In this document: positions 35,289 to 44,150 of the stretch, one piece after another | How positions within the stretch are numbered: the stretch's first letter is position 1 | How the letters are laid out: each line of letters opens with the position of its first letter | Assembly (NCBI RefSeq): GCF_001083795.1 | Contig: NZ_LAVK01000005.1 | Location: 1 to 59,292 of the forward strand | Source: Streptomyces sp. SBT349 | GTDB lineage: Bacteria > Actinomycetota > Actinomycetes > Streptomycetales > Streptomycetaceae | DNA: 59,292 bases | Reading direction: 5' to 3' | Position numbers and translations under genes: made by a program | The notes under the pieces: generated by a model | The model's database searches: none | What the model was told of the DNA's origin: nothing | What the model saw: the letters and a program-made list of their open reading frames with translations, nothing else

Positions 35289-36293
35289 GTGCTCCGTCTC
35301 ATCATGCGCCGGCTCCTCCAGCTGATACCAACGCTGCTGGGCTTGACGGTGCTTCTGTTCCTCTGGATCCACCGGTTGCCCGGTGGTCCCGCCTCGGCAC
35401 TGCTCGGTGAGCGCGCCACCGAGGCCGACCGCCGGCAGATGGAGGAGGCCCTCGGCCTCGACCAGCCGATGTGGGTCCAGTACGGCCGCTGGATGGAGCG
35501 GCTCGTCCAGCTGGACCTGGGCAACTCGGTCCGCACGGGCCAGCCGGTGTGGGAGGAGTTCACCCTCCGCTTCCCCGCCACCGTCGAACTGGCCCTCACC
35601 GGCATCCTCATCGCCATCGTCGTCGGCATCCCGCTGGGCTACTTCGCCGCCCGCAGGCGGGGCGGCTGGCTGGATGTCACCGCGGTCTCCGCCTCCCTGG
35701 TCGGCGTCTGCATCCCGGTCTTCTTCCTCGCCTTCCTGCTCCGCGCGCTCTTCGCCGTCAACCTCGGCTGGCTGCCCAGCGTCGGCAGGCAGTCCACCGG
35801 CATCGACGCCACCGAGGTCACGGGGTTCTTCGTCCTCGACGGGATCCTCACCGGCGAGTGGGACGCCTCCCTGGACGCCATCGAGCACCTGATCCTGCCC
35901 GGCGTCGCCCTGGCCTCCATCCCGCTGGCCGTCATCGTCCGCATCACCCGGGCCAGCGTCCTCGACGTCCTCGACGAGGACTACGTGCGCACCGCCGAGT
36001 CCAAGGGCCTGCGCCAGCGCGTGGTCCGCGGCCGGCACGTGATGCGCAACGCCCTGCTGCCCGTCGTCACCACCGTGGGCCTGCTCACCGGCAGCCTGCT
36101 CTCGGGCGCGGTGCTCACCGAGTCGGTCTTCTCGTTCAACGGCATCGGCTCGTTCATCCGCACCGCCATCGACGGCCGCGACTACCCGGTGCTGATGGGC
36201 TTCATCATCTTCATCGCGGTCATCTACGTCCTCATCAATCTGCTGGTGGACCTCGCCTACAGCCTCATCGACCCCAGGGTGCGGGTGAACTGA
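35289..36293 (+). CDS. oppB: ABC importer permease (OppB/DppB type)
   Basis: 334 residues from a GTG with AAGGGGAG upstream. Six transmembrane segments; the first spans ~9-28 (QLIPTLLGLTVLLFLWIHRLPGG), followed by the large external loop GERATEADRRQMEEALGLD typical of OppB. The coupling helix facing the ATPases has the EAA motif in the form EDYVRTAESKGLRQRVVRGRHVMRNALLPVVTTVG. It makes the pore with the next gene, whose ATG shares one base with this stop. Confidence 0.94.
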   Translation: MLRLIMRRLLQLIPTLLGLTVLLFLWIHRLPGGPASALLGERATEADRRQMEEALGLDQPMWVQYGRWMERLVQLDLGNSVRTGQPVWEEFTLRFPATVELALTGILIAIVVGIPLGYFAARRRGGWLDVTAVSASLVGVCIPVFFLAFLLRALFAVNLGWLPSVGRQSTGIDATEVTGFFVLDGILTGEWDASLDAIEHLILPGVALASIPLAVIVRITRASVLDVLDEDYVRTAESKGLRQRVVRGRHVMRNALLPVVTTVGLLTGSLLSGAVLTESVFSFNGIGSFIRTAIDGRDYPVLMGFIIFIAVIYVLINLLVDLAYSLIDPRVRVN

Positions 36294-37261
36294 TGTCCAC
36301 CAACCTCTCGAAATCCAAGGCGAACAAGATCGACCGCCTCGCCGAGCTCACCGCCCAGCGGGAGACCGCCAGCGGCGGCAGCCTGTGGGTGGAGGCGCTG
36401 CGCCGGCTGCGTTCCAGCAAGATGGCCATGATCGGCGGCGGCGTGATGGCCGTCTTCCTCCTGCTGGCCATCATCGGCCCGTGGATCGCCCCCCACGACC
36501 CCACCGGCCAGCTCTGGCGCGACGAGGTCCGCGTCAACCAGTCCCTCTTCGTGGGCCCCCGCGGCGAGAACTGGCTGGGCCTGGACCACCTCGGCCGTGA
36601 CCAGCTCTCCCGCATGCTCGTCGGCGCGCGGCAGACGCTGCTGGTCGGCGTCGTCGCCACCCTGCTCGGCTTCGTCACGGGCGTCCTCATCGGCGGCCTG
36701 TCCGGCGCCGCCCTCGCCTTCGGCGGCAAGACCGGCCGCCGGGTGGACACCGTGCTGATGCGCGTCATCGACATGGCCCTCGCCCTGCCCTCGCTGCTGC
36801 TGGCCGTCAGCATCGCCGCCGTCCTGGGGCAGAGCCTCACCACCGTCATGATCGCGGTGGGCGTGGTGCAGATCCCCATCTTCGCCCGGCTGCTGCGCGG
36901 TTCCATGCTGGCCCAGTCGGGGGCGGACTACGTCCTGGCCGCCCGCGCCCTGGGCGTCAAGCGGCGGCGCATCGTGCTGGGTCACGTGCTGCCCAACTCC
37001 CTGGGCCCGGTGATCGTGCAGACCACCCTGGCCCTGGCCACCGCCATCATCGAGGCGGCGGCGCTGTCCTACCTGGGCCTCGGCAACCCCGACGCCTCCC
37101 AGCCGGAGTGGGGCGTGATGCTCGCCCAGGCCCAGCGGTTCTTCGACCAGGAACCGATGATGGCCGTCTACCCGGCGCTGGGCATCATCATCACCGCCCT
37201 CGGCTTCACCCTCCTCGGCGAGGCCATGCGGGAAGCACTCGACCCGAAACTGCGGAGCTGA
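36293..37261 (+). CDS. oppC: ABC importer permease (OppC/DppC type)
   Basis: 322 residues from the ATG overlapping the oppB stop. It begins with a cytosolic segment and the OppC_N helix MAMIGGGVMAVFLLLAIIGPWIAPHDP, then GPRGENWLGLDHLGRDQLSRMLVGAR, the classic OppC signature. The EAA loop is GADYVLAARALGVKRRRIVLGHVLPNSLGPVIV. It ends with GFTLLGEAMREALDPKLR, the usual C-terminus of the family. It pairs with OppB. Confidence 0.94.
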   Translation: MSTNLSKSKANKIDRLAELTAQRETASGGSLWVEALRRLRSSKMAMIGGGVMAVFLLLAIIGPWIAPHDPTGQLWRDEVRVNQSLFVGPRGENWLGLDHLGRDQLSRMLVGARQTLLVGVVATLLGFVTGVLIGGLSGAALAFGGKTGRRVDTVLMRVIDMALALPSLLLAVSIAAVLGQSLTTVMIAVGVVQIPIFARLLRGSMLAQSGADYVLAARALGVKRRRIVLGHVLPNSLGPVIVQTTLALATAIIEAAALSYLGLGNPDASQPEWGVMLAQAQRFFDQEPMMAVYPALGIIITALGFTLLGEAMREALDPKLRS

Positions 37262-37267
37262 TGCGCC

Positions 37268-38302
37268 ATGTCCCTGCTGTCCGTTGATGAACTGACGGTC
37301 ACCTTCACCGGGCGTGGCACCCGCGATGTCAACGCCGTCTCCGGGGTCTCCTTCTCCGTGGACGAGGGCCAGGTGGTCGGCCTGGTCGGCGAGTCGGGCT
37401 GCGGCAAGAGCGTCACCTCGCTGGCGCTGATGGGGCTGCTCCCGGGGCGCGGGGTGCGCGTCGGCGGGCGGGCGCTGTTCCGCTCCAAGGGCGCCGACGC
37501 CGAGCCCGTCGACCTGCTCTCACTCGGCCGCTCGGCCCTCCGGGACCTGCGCGGCCCCCAGATGGCGATGATCTTCCAGGACCCGCTGTCCTCCCTCAAC
37601 CCCGTGGTGTCGATCGGCGTCCAGGTCACCGAGATCCTCACCCGGCACCGCGGGATGCGGGGCAAGGCGGCCCGCGACGAGGCCGCCCACCTGCTGGAGC
37701 GGGTCGGCATCCCCGACCCGACGCGGCGCCTCAAGGAGTACCCGCACCAGCTCTCCGGCGGCATGCGGCAGCGCGCGCTGATCGCGATGGCCGTCGCCTG
37801 CGCCCCCCGGCTGCTGATCGCCGACGAGCCGACCACGGCCCTCGACGTCACCATCCAGGCGCAGATACTCGAACTGCTGAAGGAGCTCGTGGACGACCAG
37901 GGCACCGCGCTGCTGATGATCACCCACGACCTGGGCGTGGTCGCGGGCCTGTGCGACGAGGTCAACGTGCTCTACGCGGGCAAGGTCGTCGAGGCGGCCG
38001 GGCGGCGCCCGCTGTTCGCCGCCCCCGCCCACCCCTACGCGCACGGGCTGCTGGGGTCCATCCCCCGGCTCGACGCGCCCCGCGGCGAGCCCCTGAACCC
38101 GATCCGCGGGTCCATCAACGACACCATCGCCTGGAACGACGGCTGCGCCTTCGCGCCCCGCTGCGACTTCTACACCATGGAGTGCCTCCAGGGACCCCCC
38201 GACCTGGCCGCCCTGCCCCACGGCGGGGACGCGCACCAGGTCCGCTGCGTCAACCCGGTGCTGAACGCGGTGCCCGACACACAGACGGAGGCGTCCGCAT
38301 GA
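37268..38302 (+). CDS. oppD: ABC importer ATPase (OppD/DppD type)
   Basis: 344 residues starting 6 bp after oppC. Walker A GESGCGKS, Q-loop IFQDPLSSLNP, signature LSGGMRQRALIAMA, Walker B LLIADEPTTALDV and the switch histidine ITHDLGVVAG. The C-terminal oligopeptide-transporter domain carries the cysteines GCAFAPRCDFYTMECL that bind an iron-sulfur cluster in related Dpp ATPases. It overlaps oppF by ATGA. Confidence 0.95.
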   Translation: MSLLSVDELTVTFTGRGTRDVNAVSGVSFSVDEGQVVGLVGESGCGKSVTSLALMGLLPGRGVRVGGRALFRSKGADAEPVDLLSLGRSALRDLRGPQMAMIFQDPLSSLNPVVSIGVQVTEILTRHRGMRGKAARDEAAHLLERVGIPDPTRRLKEYPHQLSGGMRQRALIAMAVACAPRLLIADEPTTALDVTIQAQILELLKELVDDQGTALLMITHDLGVVAGLCDEVNVLYAGKVVEAAGRRPLFAAPAHPYAHGLLGSIPRLDAPRGEPLNPIRGSINDTIAWNDGCAFAPRCDFYTMECLQGPPDLAALPHGGDAHQVRCVNPVLNAVPDTQTEASA

Positions 38303-39387
38303 GCCTGCTCGAACTGGACGACATCAAGGTCCACTTCCCGGTCAAGCGCGGCGTGCTGTTCGACCGCACGGTCGGCCATGTCTACGCCGTCGACGGGGTC
38401 TCGCTGGCCGTGACGGCGGGCCAGACCTACGGCCTGGTCGGGGAGTCCGGCTGCGGCAAGACGACCCTGGGCCGCGCCATCCTGCGGCTCAACGACATCA
38501 CCGCGGGCCGTGTCGTCTTCGACGGCACCGACCTGGCGGCGCTGCCCGACGAGGAGATGCGCCGCTCGCGCCGCCGCCTCCAGATGGTCTTCCAGGACCC
38601 CCTGGGCAGCCTCAACCCCCGGCAGAACATCGAGTCGATCCTCGCCGAGGGCATGGCCGCGCACGGCATCGGCGCCTCCCGCGAGGAGCGCCGCGCCAAG
38701 ATCCTGGAGATCCTGGACCGCGTCGGCCTGCCCTCGAACGCGCTGTCCCGCTACCCGCACGAGTTCTCCGGCGGGCAGCGGCAGCGCATCGGCATAGCCC
38801 GCGCGCTGGTCCTCGAACCCGACCTCATCATCTGCGACGAGCCGGTCTCCGCCCTCGACGTCTCCATCCAGGCCCAGGTCCTCAACCTGCTGGAGGAGCT
38901 CCAGGAATCCCTGGGCCTGACCTATGTGGTCATCGCCCACGACCTGGCCGTGGTGCGGCACATCTCCGACGTCATCGGCGTGATGTACCTCGGCTCGCTG
39001 GTCGAGGAGGCCCCCAGCGACGCCCTGTACGCCGAGCCCCGGCACCCCTACACCCGGGCCCTGATGTCGGCCGTGCCCGTTCCCGACCCGGAGCTGGAGG
39101 ACAGCCGCGAGCGCATCCTGCTCCGCGGCGACCTGCCGTCCCCGGCGAACCCGCCGGCCGGCTGCCGCTTCCACACCCGCTGCCCCTGGCGGCAGGCGGA
39201 GCGCTGCGACACGGAGCGCCCCGAGCTGACGGACATGGGCGACGGCCACCGGGTGGCCTGCCACTACGCGGCCGAGATCGCCGACGGCACCCTCCGGCCC
39301 ACCCGGGAGCTGGCCCCGAAGCTGCTGGGCGAGCAGGCTCCCGCGGCGGACGAGCCCGACCCCGAGCAGGAGGCGGCGCTGCCCTGA
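38299..39387 (+). CDS. oppF: ABC importer ATPase (OppF/DppF type)
   Basis: 362 residues from the ATGA overlap. Walker A GESGCGKT, Q-loop VFQDPLGSLNP, signature FSGGQRQRIGIARA, Walker B LIICDEPVSALDV and switch VIAHDLAVV. C-terminal cysteines in GCRFHTRCPWRQAERC match the iron-sulfur-binding tail of OppD/OppF. KRGVLFDRTVGHVYAVDGVS near the start is the usual OppF N-terminus. Last gene of the importer operon. Confidence 0.95.
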   Translation: MSLLELDDIKVHFPVKRGVLFDRTVGHVYAVDGVSLAVTAGQTYGLVGESGCGKTTLGRAILRLNDITAGRVVFDGTDLAALPDEEMRRSRRRLQMVFQDPLGSLNPRQNIESILAEGMAAHGIGASREERRAKILEILDRVGLPSNALSRYPHEFSGGQRQRIGIARALVLEPDLIICDEPVSALDVSIQAQVLNLLEELQESLGLTYVVIAHDLAVVRHISDVIGVMYLGSLVEEAPSDALYAEPRHPYTRALMSAVPVPDPELEDSRERILLRGDLPSPANPPAGCRFHTRCPWRQAERCDTERPELTDMGDGHRVACHYAAEIADGTLRPTRELAPKLLGEQAPAADEPDPEQEAALP

Positions 39388-39437
39388 CGGCGGCGGCCAC
39401 CGGCGCGCATAGTCCCCGGGGGTGGTTTCGCGGGCCC

Positions 39438-39460
39438 ATTCCAGCCGAATCGGCCGGAAT
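39438..39460 (+). terminator. Short inverted repeat between the importer operon and glgP
   Basis: ATTCCAGCCG/CGGCCGGAAT (39438-39447, 39451-39460; one mismatch, 3-nt loop). It may be the importer terminator or an operator in the glgP promoter, since it lies about 30 bp upstream of the glgP -10 hexamer. Confidence 0.4.
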
Positions 39461-39487
39461 CCCCCGCTCCCGCCCCCGGGCCCCGGC

Positions 39488-39493
39488 TACGGT
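39488..39493 (+). promoter_or_regulatory. -10 hexamer of probable leaderless glgP transcript
   Basis: TACGGT is 6 nt before the GTG start at 39500, and no Shine-Dalgarno sequence is visible. This supports 39500 over the longer open frame from 39422. Confidence 0.5.
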
Positions 39494-39499
39494 CGGAAC

Positions 39500-42064
39500 G
39501 TGAAGGCCATCCGTCGATTCTCCGTGCGCCCCGTCCTTCCCGACCCCCTCCGTCCCCTCCAGGAGCTCGCGTTCAACCTCCGCTGGTCCTGGCATCCCGA
39601 GACCCGTGAGCTGCTGCGCTCCGTCGCCCCCGACGACTGGCAGGCCGCGGGCGAGGACCCGGTCCGGCTGCTGGGCTCCGTCTCCGCCGGCCGGCTGGCC
39701 GCGCTGGCCGCCGACCGGGGGTTCCTGCGCCGCCTCGGCGTGGCCATCGGCGATCTGCGTGACTACCTGACCGAGCCCCGCTGGTACCAGCAGGCCGACG
39801 CCAGGGCCGGCGGCGAACTGCCGCGCGCCATCGCCTACTTCTCCCCGGAGTTCGGCATCACCGCCGCCCTCCCGCAGTACTCGGGGGGCCTGGGCATCCT
39901 GGCGGGCGACCACCTGAAGGCCGCGAGCGACCTGGGCGTGCCGCTGATCGGCGTCGGCCTCCTCTACCGGCACGGGTACTTCCGGCAGAGCCTGTCGCCC
40001 GACGGCTGGCAGCAGGAGCACTACCCGGTGATCGACCCGCACGAGCTGCCGCTCACCCCGCTCACCGAGTCCGACGGCTCGCGCGCCCTGGTGCAGATCG
40101 CGCTCCCCGGCGGGCGCGCCCTCACCGCGCAGGTCTGGCAGGTCAAGGTCGGCAGGGTGCCGCTGCTCCTCCTCGACTCCTCCCACCCGGAGAACGGCCC
40201 GGCCGAACGCGACGTCACCGACCGGCTCTACGGCGGCGGCAGCGAGCACCGGCTCCTCCAGGAGATGCTGCTCGGCATCGGCGGGATGCGCGCGGTCCGC
40301 TCGTTCTGCCGGATCACCGGGCACGCGGAGCCCGAGGTCTGCCACATGAACGAGGGACACGCCGGGTTCCTCGGCCCCGAGCGCATCCGCGAGCTGGGCG
40401 AGATGGGCGTCGGCTTCGACGCGGCCCTGTGGTCCGTGCGCTCCGGCACCGTCTTCACCACCCACACCCCCGTCCCCGCGGGCATCGACCGGTTCCCCGA
40501 GGAGCTGGTGGCCCGCCATTTCGGCGACGGCGGCGAGCTGGCCGGTCTCGGCACCGAGGCGCTGCTCGCCCTCGGCCGCGAGACCACGGCCGAGGGCGAG
40601 CCCACGCAGTTCAACATGGCCGTCCTCGGCCTGCGCACCGCGCAGCGCGCCAACGGCGTCTCGGTCCTCCACGGCCACGTCAGCCGCAGCATGTTCTCCG
40701 GCCTCTGGCCGGGGTTCGACGCCGAGGAGGCCCCCATCGGGTCCGTCACCAACGGCGTCCACGCCCCCACCTGGACCGCCGACGCGATGCGGCGCGCCAG
40801 GTCGGCGACCCTGTCCGACGCGGAGCTGTGGGACCTGCGCCGCACCCTGCGCGAGCAGCTGGTCCACGAGGTGCGGGCCAGGCTCCGCGCCTCGTGGCGG
40901 CAGCGCGGCGCGGGCCAGGCCGAGCTGGGCTGGGTGGACGACGTCCTCGACCCGGAGGTGCTGACCATCGGGTTCGCCCGCCGCGTCCCCTCCTACAAGC
41001 GGCTCACCCTGATGCTCCACGACCCCGAGCGCCTGCGCGCCCTGCTGCTCCACCCGGAGCGGCCCGTGCAGATCGTCGTCGCGGGCAAGGCGCACCCGGC
41101 GGACGACGGCGGCAAGCGGCTCATCCAGGAGCTGGTGCGCTTCGCCGATGACGCCTCGGTCCGCCGCCGCATCGTCTTCCTCCCCGACTACGGCATGGGC
41201 ATGGCCCGCTCGCTGTACGCGGGGTGCGACGTCTGGCTGAACAACCCGCTGCGCCCGCTGGAGGCGTGCGGCACCTCGGGGATGAAGGCCGCGCTCAACG
41301 GCTGCCTCAACCTGTCGGTGCGGGACGGCTGGTGGGACGAGTGGTTCGACCCGGACTTCGGCTGGGAGATCCCCACGGCCGACGGGCTGGCCGCCGCCGC
41401 GCCGGACCGCCGCGACGGCATCGAGGCCGCCGCCCTCTACACGCTGCTGGACGAGCAGGTGGCGCCCTGCTTCTACGACCGCGGGATGAGCCGGTCGGGG
41501 CTGCCCATCCGCTGGCTGGAGATGGTCAGGGCCACGCTCGACCGGCTCGGGCCCCGGGTGCTCGCCGACCGGATGCTCCGCGAGTACGTCACCGGCTACT
41601 ACGCCCCCGCCGCGGCCTCCCACCGGGCGATGACCGCGGAGGCGGCGGCCGAGCTGGCGGAGTTCACCTCCCGCGTGCGGCAGGCGTGGCCGCGGGTCGC
41701 CGTGGAGCACGTGGAGCCGGGCACCGAGCCGCCGACGCTGGGCGGCACCGTCTCGCTCAAGGTCAGGGTGGCCCTGGGCGACCTGGACCCCGGGGGCGTC
41801 GAGGTGCAGGCGGTCACCGGGCGGGTGGACAGCGACGACACGCTGGCCGACCAGGGCCATGTGCAGCTCAAGCCCGACGGCGGGCCCGACCTGGCCGGGC
41901 GCTGGACGTTCACCGGCGAGCTGACGCTCCAGCGGCCGGGACCGTTCGGCTACACCGTCCGGGTGCTGCCCTCCCACCCGCTGCTGGCCCACCGCGCGGA
42001 GCTGGGCCTGATGGCCCTGCCGGGCGAGGAGTCCGCCGACACCTCGGGGGTGCTCTTTCGTTGA
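39500..42064 (+). CDS. glgP: Alpha-glucan (maltodextrin/glycogen) phosphorylase
   Basis: 854 residues, GT35, of the actinobacterial type with an N-terminal DUF3417 domain (RPLQELAFNLRWSWHPETRELL). It releases glucose 1-phosphate from alpha-1,4-glucan. Signatures: EFGITAALPQYSGGLGILAGDHLKAASDL, CHMNEGHAGFL, TTHTPVPAGIDRF, VTNGVHAPTW, FARRVPSYKRLTLM and the PLP lysine in EACGTSGMKAALNG (Lys596). The substrate-contact block GCLNLSVRDGWWDEW follows. In S. coelicolor glgP lies next to the glgE operon (as I recall); here 8 kb of lyase and importer genes separate them. The stop codon falls inside the first unit of a 17-bp repeat array. Confidence 0.95.
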   Translation: MKAIRRFSVRPVLPDPLRPLQELAFNLRWSWHPETRELLRSVAPDDWQAAGEDPVRLLGSVSAGRLAALAADRGFLRRLGVAIGDLRDYLTEPRWYQQADARAGGELPRAIAYFSPEFGITAALPQYSGGLGILAGDHLKAASDLGVPLIGVGLLYRHGYFRQSLSPDGWQQEHYPVIDPHELPLTPLTESDGSRALVQIALPGGRALTAQVWQVKVGRVPLLLLDSSHPENGPAERDVTDRLYGGGSEHRLLQEMLLGIGGMRAVRSFCRITGHAEPEVCHMNEGHAGFLGPERIRELGEMGVGFDAALWSVRSGTVFTTHTPVPAGIDRFPEELVARHFGDGGELAGLGTEALLALGRETTAEGEPTQFNMAVLGLRTAQRANGVSVLHGHVSRSMFSGLWPGFDAEEAPIGSVTNGVHAPTWTADAMRRARSATLSDAELWDLRRTLREQLVHEVRARLRASWRQRGAGQAELGWVDDVLDPEVLTIGFARRVPSYKRLTLMLHDPERLRALLLHPERPVQIVVAGKAHPADDGGKRLIQELVRFADDASVRRRIVFLPDYGMGMARSLYAGCDVWLNNPLRPLEACGTSGMKAALNGCLNLSVRDGWWDEWFDPDFGWEIPTADGLAAAAPDRRDGIEAAALYTLLDEQVAPCFYDRGMSRSGLPIRWLEMVRATLDRLGPRVLADRMLREYVTGYYAPAAASHRAMTAEAAAELAEFTSRVRQAWPRVAVEHVEPGTEPPTLGGTVSLKVRVALGDLDPGGVEVQAVTGRVDSDDTLADQGHVQLKPDGGPDLAGRWTFTGELTLQRPGPFGYTVRVLPSHPLLAHRAELGLMALPGEESADTSGVLFR

Positions 42065-42195
42065 GAAGGGGCAGCCGTTGAGAAGGGGCAGCCGTTGAGA
42101 AGGGGCAGCCGTTGAGAAGGGGCAGCCGTTGAGAAGGGGCAGCCGTTGAGAAGGGGCAGCCGTTGAGAAGGGGCAGCCGTTGAGAAAGGGCTGCC
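42060..42195 (+). repeat. Tandem array of eight 17-bp repeats at the 3' end of glgP
   Basis: Seven perfect copies of GTTGAGAAGGGGCAGCC (42060-42178) are followed by one copy with two changes (42179-42195). The glgP stop is the TGA of the first unit. The unit is not a multiple of three and contains TGA. There are no spacers, so this is not CRISPR. It looks like a minisatellite formed by slippage, but it could serve in the 3' untranslated region. Confidence 0.95.
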
Positions 42196-42203
42196 GGTGA
42201 GAG

Positions 42204-42245
42204 AGCGCGAGGCCCCGCCCCGGGATCGGGGCGGGGCCTCGCGCT
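42204..42245. terminator. Perfect 19-bp stem-loop, bidirectional terminator
   Basis: AGCGCGAGGCCCCGCCCCG (42204-42222) and its exact reverse complement (42227-42245) enclose the tetraloop GGAT, between the convergent glgP and ABC exporter genes. The strongest hairpin I noticed in the window. Confidence 0.9.
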
Positions 42246-42275
42246 GCCCGCCGGAGGGCGCCGCCGGGCCCGCCG

Positions 42276-44150
42276 TCAGGCCAGGCTCTCGCGCCAGGCC
42301 CGGTGGAGGTCGGAGAACCGGCCCGTGCCCGCGATCAGTTCGGCCGGCGGGCCGTCCTCGACGATGCGCCCGCCCTCCATCACCAGCACCCGGTCGGCGA
42401 TCTCGACCGTGGAGAGCCGGTGCGCGATCAGCAGGGCCGTGCGCCCGCGCAGCACCGTGACCATGGCGTCCTGCACGGCCTTCTCGCCCGGGATGTCCAG
42501 CGAGGACGTCGCCTCGTCCAGCAGCACCACCGCCGGGTCGGCGAGCAGCACGCGGGCGAACGCGACGAGCTGCCGCTGCCCGGCCGAGATCCGGCCGCCG
42601 CGCTTGCGGACGTCCGTGTCGTACCCGGCAGGCAGCGAGGCGATGAAGTCGTGGGCGCCAATCGCCTTCGCCGCCCGTTCGATCGCGTCGCGGGAGGCGT
42701 CCGGCCTGCCGATCGCGATGTTCTCCGCGACGGTGCCGGAGAAGAGGAACGCCTCCTGCGTCACCATCACCACGCCGCGCCGCAGCTCGGCGGTGGTCAG
42801 CTCGCGCAGGTCGGTGCCGTCCATCAGCACCCGGCCCTCGGTCGGGTCGTAGAACCGCGCCAGCAGCTTGGCCAGCGTCGACTTGCCCGCGCCCGTCGCG
42901 CCGACCAGCGCCGTCGTCTCGCCGGCGGCCAGCGTCAGCCGGAACCGCGGCAGCACCTCGCCGCCCGTCCGGTAGGCGAACCGCACGTCGTCGAAGACGA
43001 CCTCGCGCCCAGGAAGCGCCTCGGGGCGCGGCGGCAGCTCCACCGGCCGCTCCGGCTCCGGCACGTCGGGCCGCTGGTAGAGCAGCCCCGAGATCTTGTC
43101 CAGCGAGGCGCCGGCGGACTGGTAGTTGTTCAGCATCATGGCGAAGCGGTCCAGCGGGTCGTACAGCCGCCGGATGTACAGCGCGCCGGCGGCGAGCGCG
43201 CCGATCTCCATCGCGCCCGCGGTCACCCGGTGCGCGCCCCACAGCACGATCCCGGCGACCGCGGTGCTGGCGATCAGCCGGGAGAGCACCACGAAGCGGC
43301 CCATCTCCAGGTTGGTGTCCGCGTTGACCAGCTCGTGCCGCCGGTTGAGCGCGCCGAACGCCTCGTCGTTCGCCTTCTCGCGGCGGAACGCCTTCACGGG
43401 GCGGATGCCGTTGAGCGTCTCGGCGAACTTCACGATGACCGCGGCGATCGCCGTGGACTTCCTGGCGAACCGCTCGGCCGCCCGCCGCCGGTAGTTGCGC
43501 ACCAGGAAGTAGAGCGGGATGAACGACAGCAGCGCGCCGAGGCCGAGGCCCACGTCCAGGTAGAAGAGGAGCGCGCCGATGTAGACGATGGAGACCAGGA
43601 TGATCAGCAGCTCCTGGAGGCCCTCGTTGAGCAGCTCGCGCAGCGACTGGACGTCGCTGGTCGAGCGGGATATCAGCCGGCCCGAGGTGAACCGGTCGTG
43701 GAAGTCCAGGCTGAGCGCCTGCGCGTGCCGGTAGATGCGACCGCGCAGCTCCAGCAGGATCGACTGGTTGATCCGGGCGGCCACCCTGATGAACGTGAAC
43801 TGGAGCAGCCCGGCGCCCAGCGCGCAGATCACGTAGGCGATGGCCACGGCGGTCAGCGGGCCGCTGTCGTCGTCGCGCAGGGCGGGCACGCCGCTGTCGA
43901 TGGCGTACGCCACCAGCAGCGGAACGGCCTGCACCGCCGCCTGCTGGGTGAGCAGCAGCAGCGCGCCCAGCGCGACCTTGCCGCGGTGCGGGCGGAGCAG
44001 CGAGAAGAGGAGCGTGCGCGAGGAGTTCTTCGGGGCGGGCAGCCTGTCCTGGGTGACGGGGTCGGGCCCGGCGGCGGGCCGTCCCCTCGCCGCGCCGGTG
44101 CCGGGGGCCGTGGCCGCGTCCTTCGGCTTCTTGGGGGTGGTGGTGGTCAT
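42276..44150 (-). CDS. ABC exporter half-transporter, consensus subunit
   Basis: 624 residues. A disordered N-terminus of ~45 residues precedes a type I exporter membrane domain (six segments, ABC_membrane; about residues 55-340) and a nucleotide-binding domain. Walker A GATGAGKST, signature RISAGQRQLVAFARA (SAGQ rather than SGGQ), Walker B VVLLDEATSSLD with the catalytic Glu present, and H-loop LIAHRLSTV. It is made from the same message as the upstream half-transporter, overlapping it by ATGA, and together they should form a heterodimer of the TM287/288 or BmrCD kind. The substrate (drug, lipid or peptide) cannot be read from the sequence. Confidence 0.93.
   Translation of the reverse strand: MTTTTPKKPKDAATAPGTGAARGRPAAGPDPVTQDRLPAPKNSSRTLLFSLLRPHRGKVALGALLLLTQQAAVQAVPLLVAYAIDSGVPALRDDDSGPLTAVAIAYVICALGAGLLQFTFIRVAARINQSILLELRGRIYRHAQALSLDFHDRFTSGRLISRSTSDVQSLRELLNEGLQELLIILVSIVYIGALLFYLDVGLGLGALLSFIPLYFLVRNYRRRAAERFARKSTAIAAVIVKFAETLNGIRPVKAFRREKANDEAFGALNRRHELVNADTNLEMGRFVVLSRLIASTAVAGIVLWGAHRVTAGAMEIGALAAGALYIRRLYDPLDRFAMMLNNYQSAGASLDKISGLLYQRPDVPEPERPVELPPRPEALPGREVVFDDVRFAYRTGGEVLPRFRLTLAAGETTALVGATGAGKSTLAKLLARFYDPTEGRVLMDGTDLRELTTAELRRGVVMVTQEAFLFSGTVAENIAIGRPDASRDAIERAAKAIGAHDFIASLPAGYDTDVRKRGGRISAGQRQLVAFARVLLADPAVVLLDEATSSLDIPGEKAVQDAMVTVLRGRTALLIAHRLSTVEIADRVLVMEGGRIVEDGPPAELIAGTGRFSDLHRAWRESLA

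Noticed and set aside
42060..42195. CRISPR-like array at the end of glgP
   Set aside because: The 17-bp units are directly adjacent with no spacers, and no cas genes are nearby.
41950..43242. Minus-strand open frame across the 17-bp repeats encoding 17-residue repeats
   Set aside because: It also runs antisense to glgP and out of frame through the ABC gene, with no start signal; most likely chance openness in GC-rich DNA.
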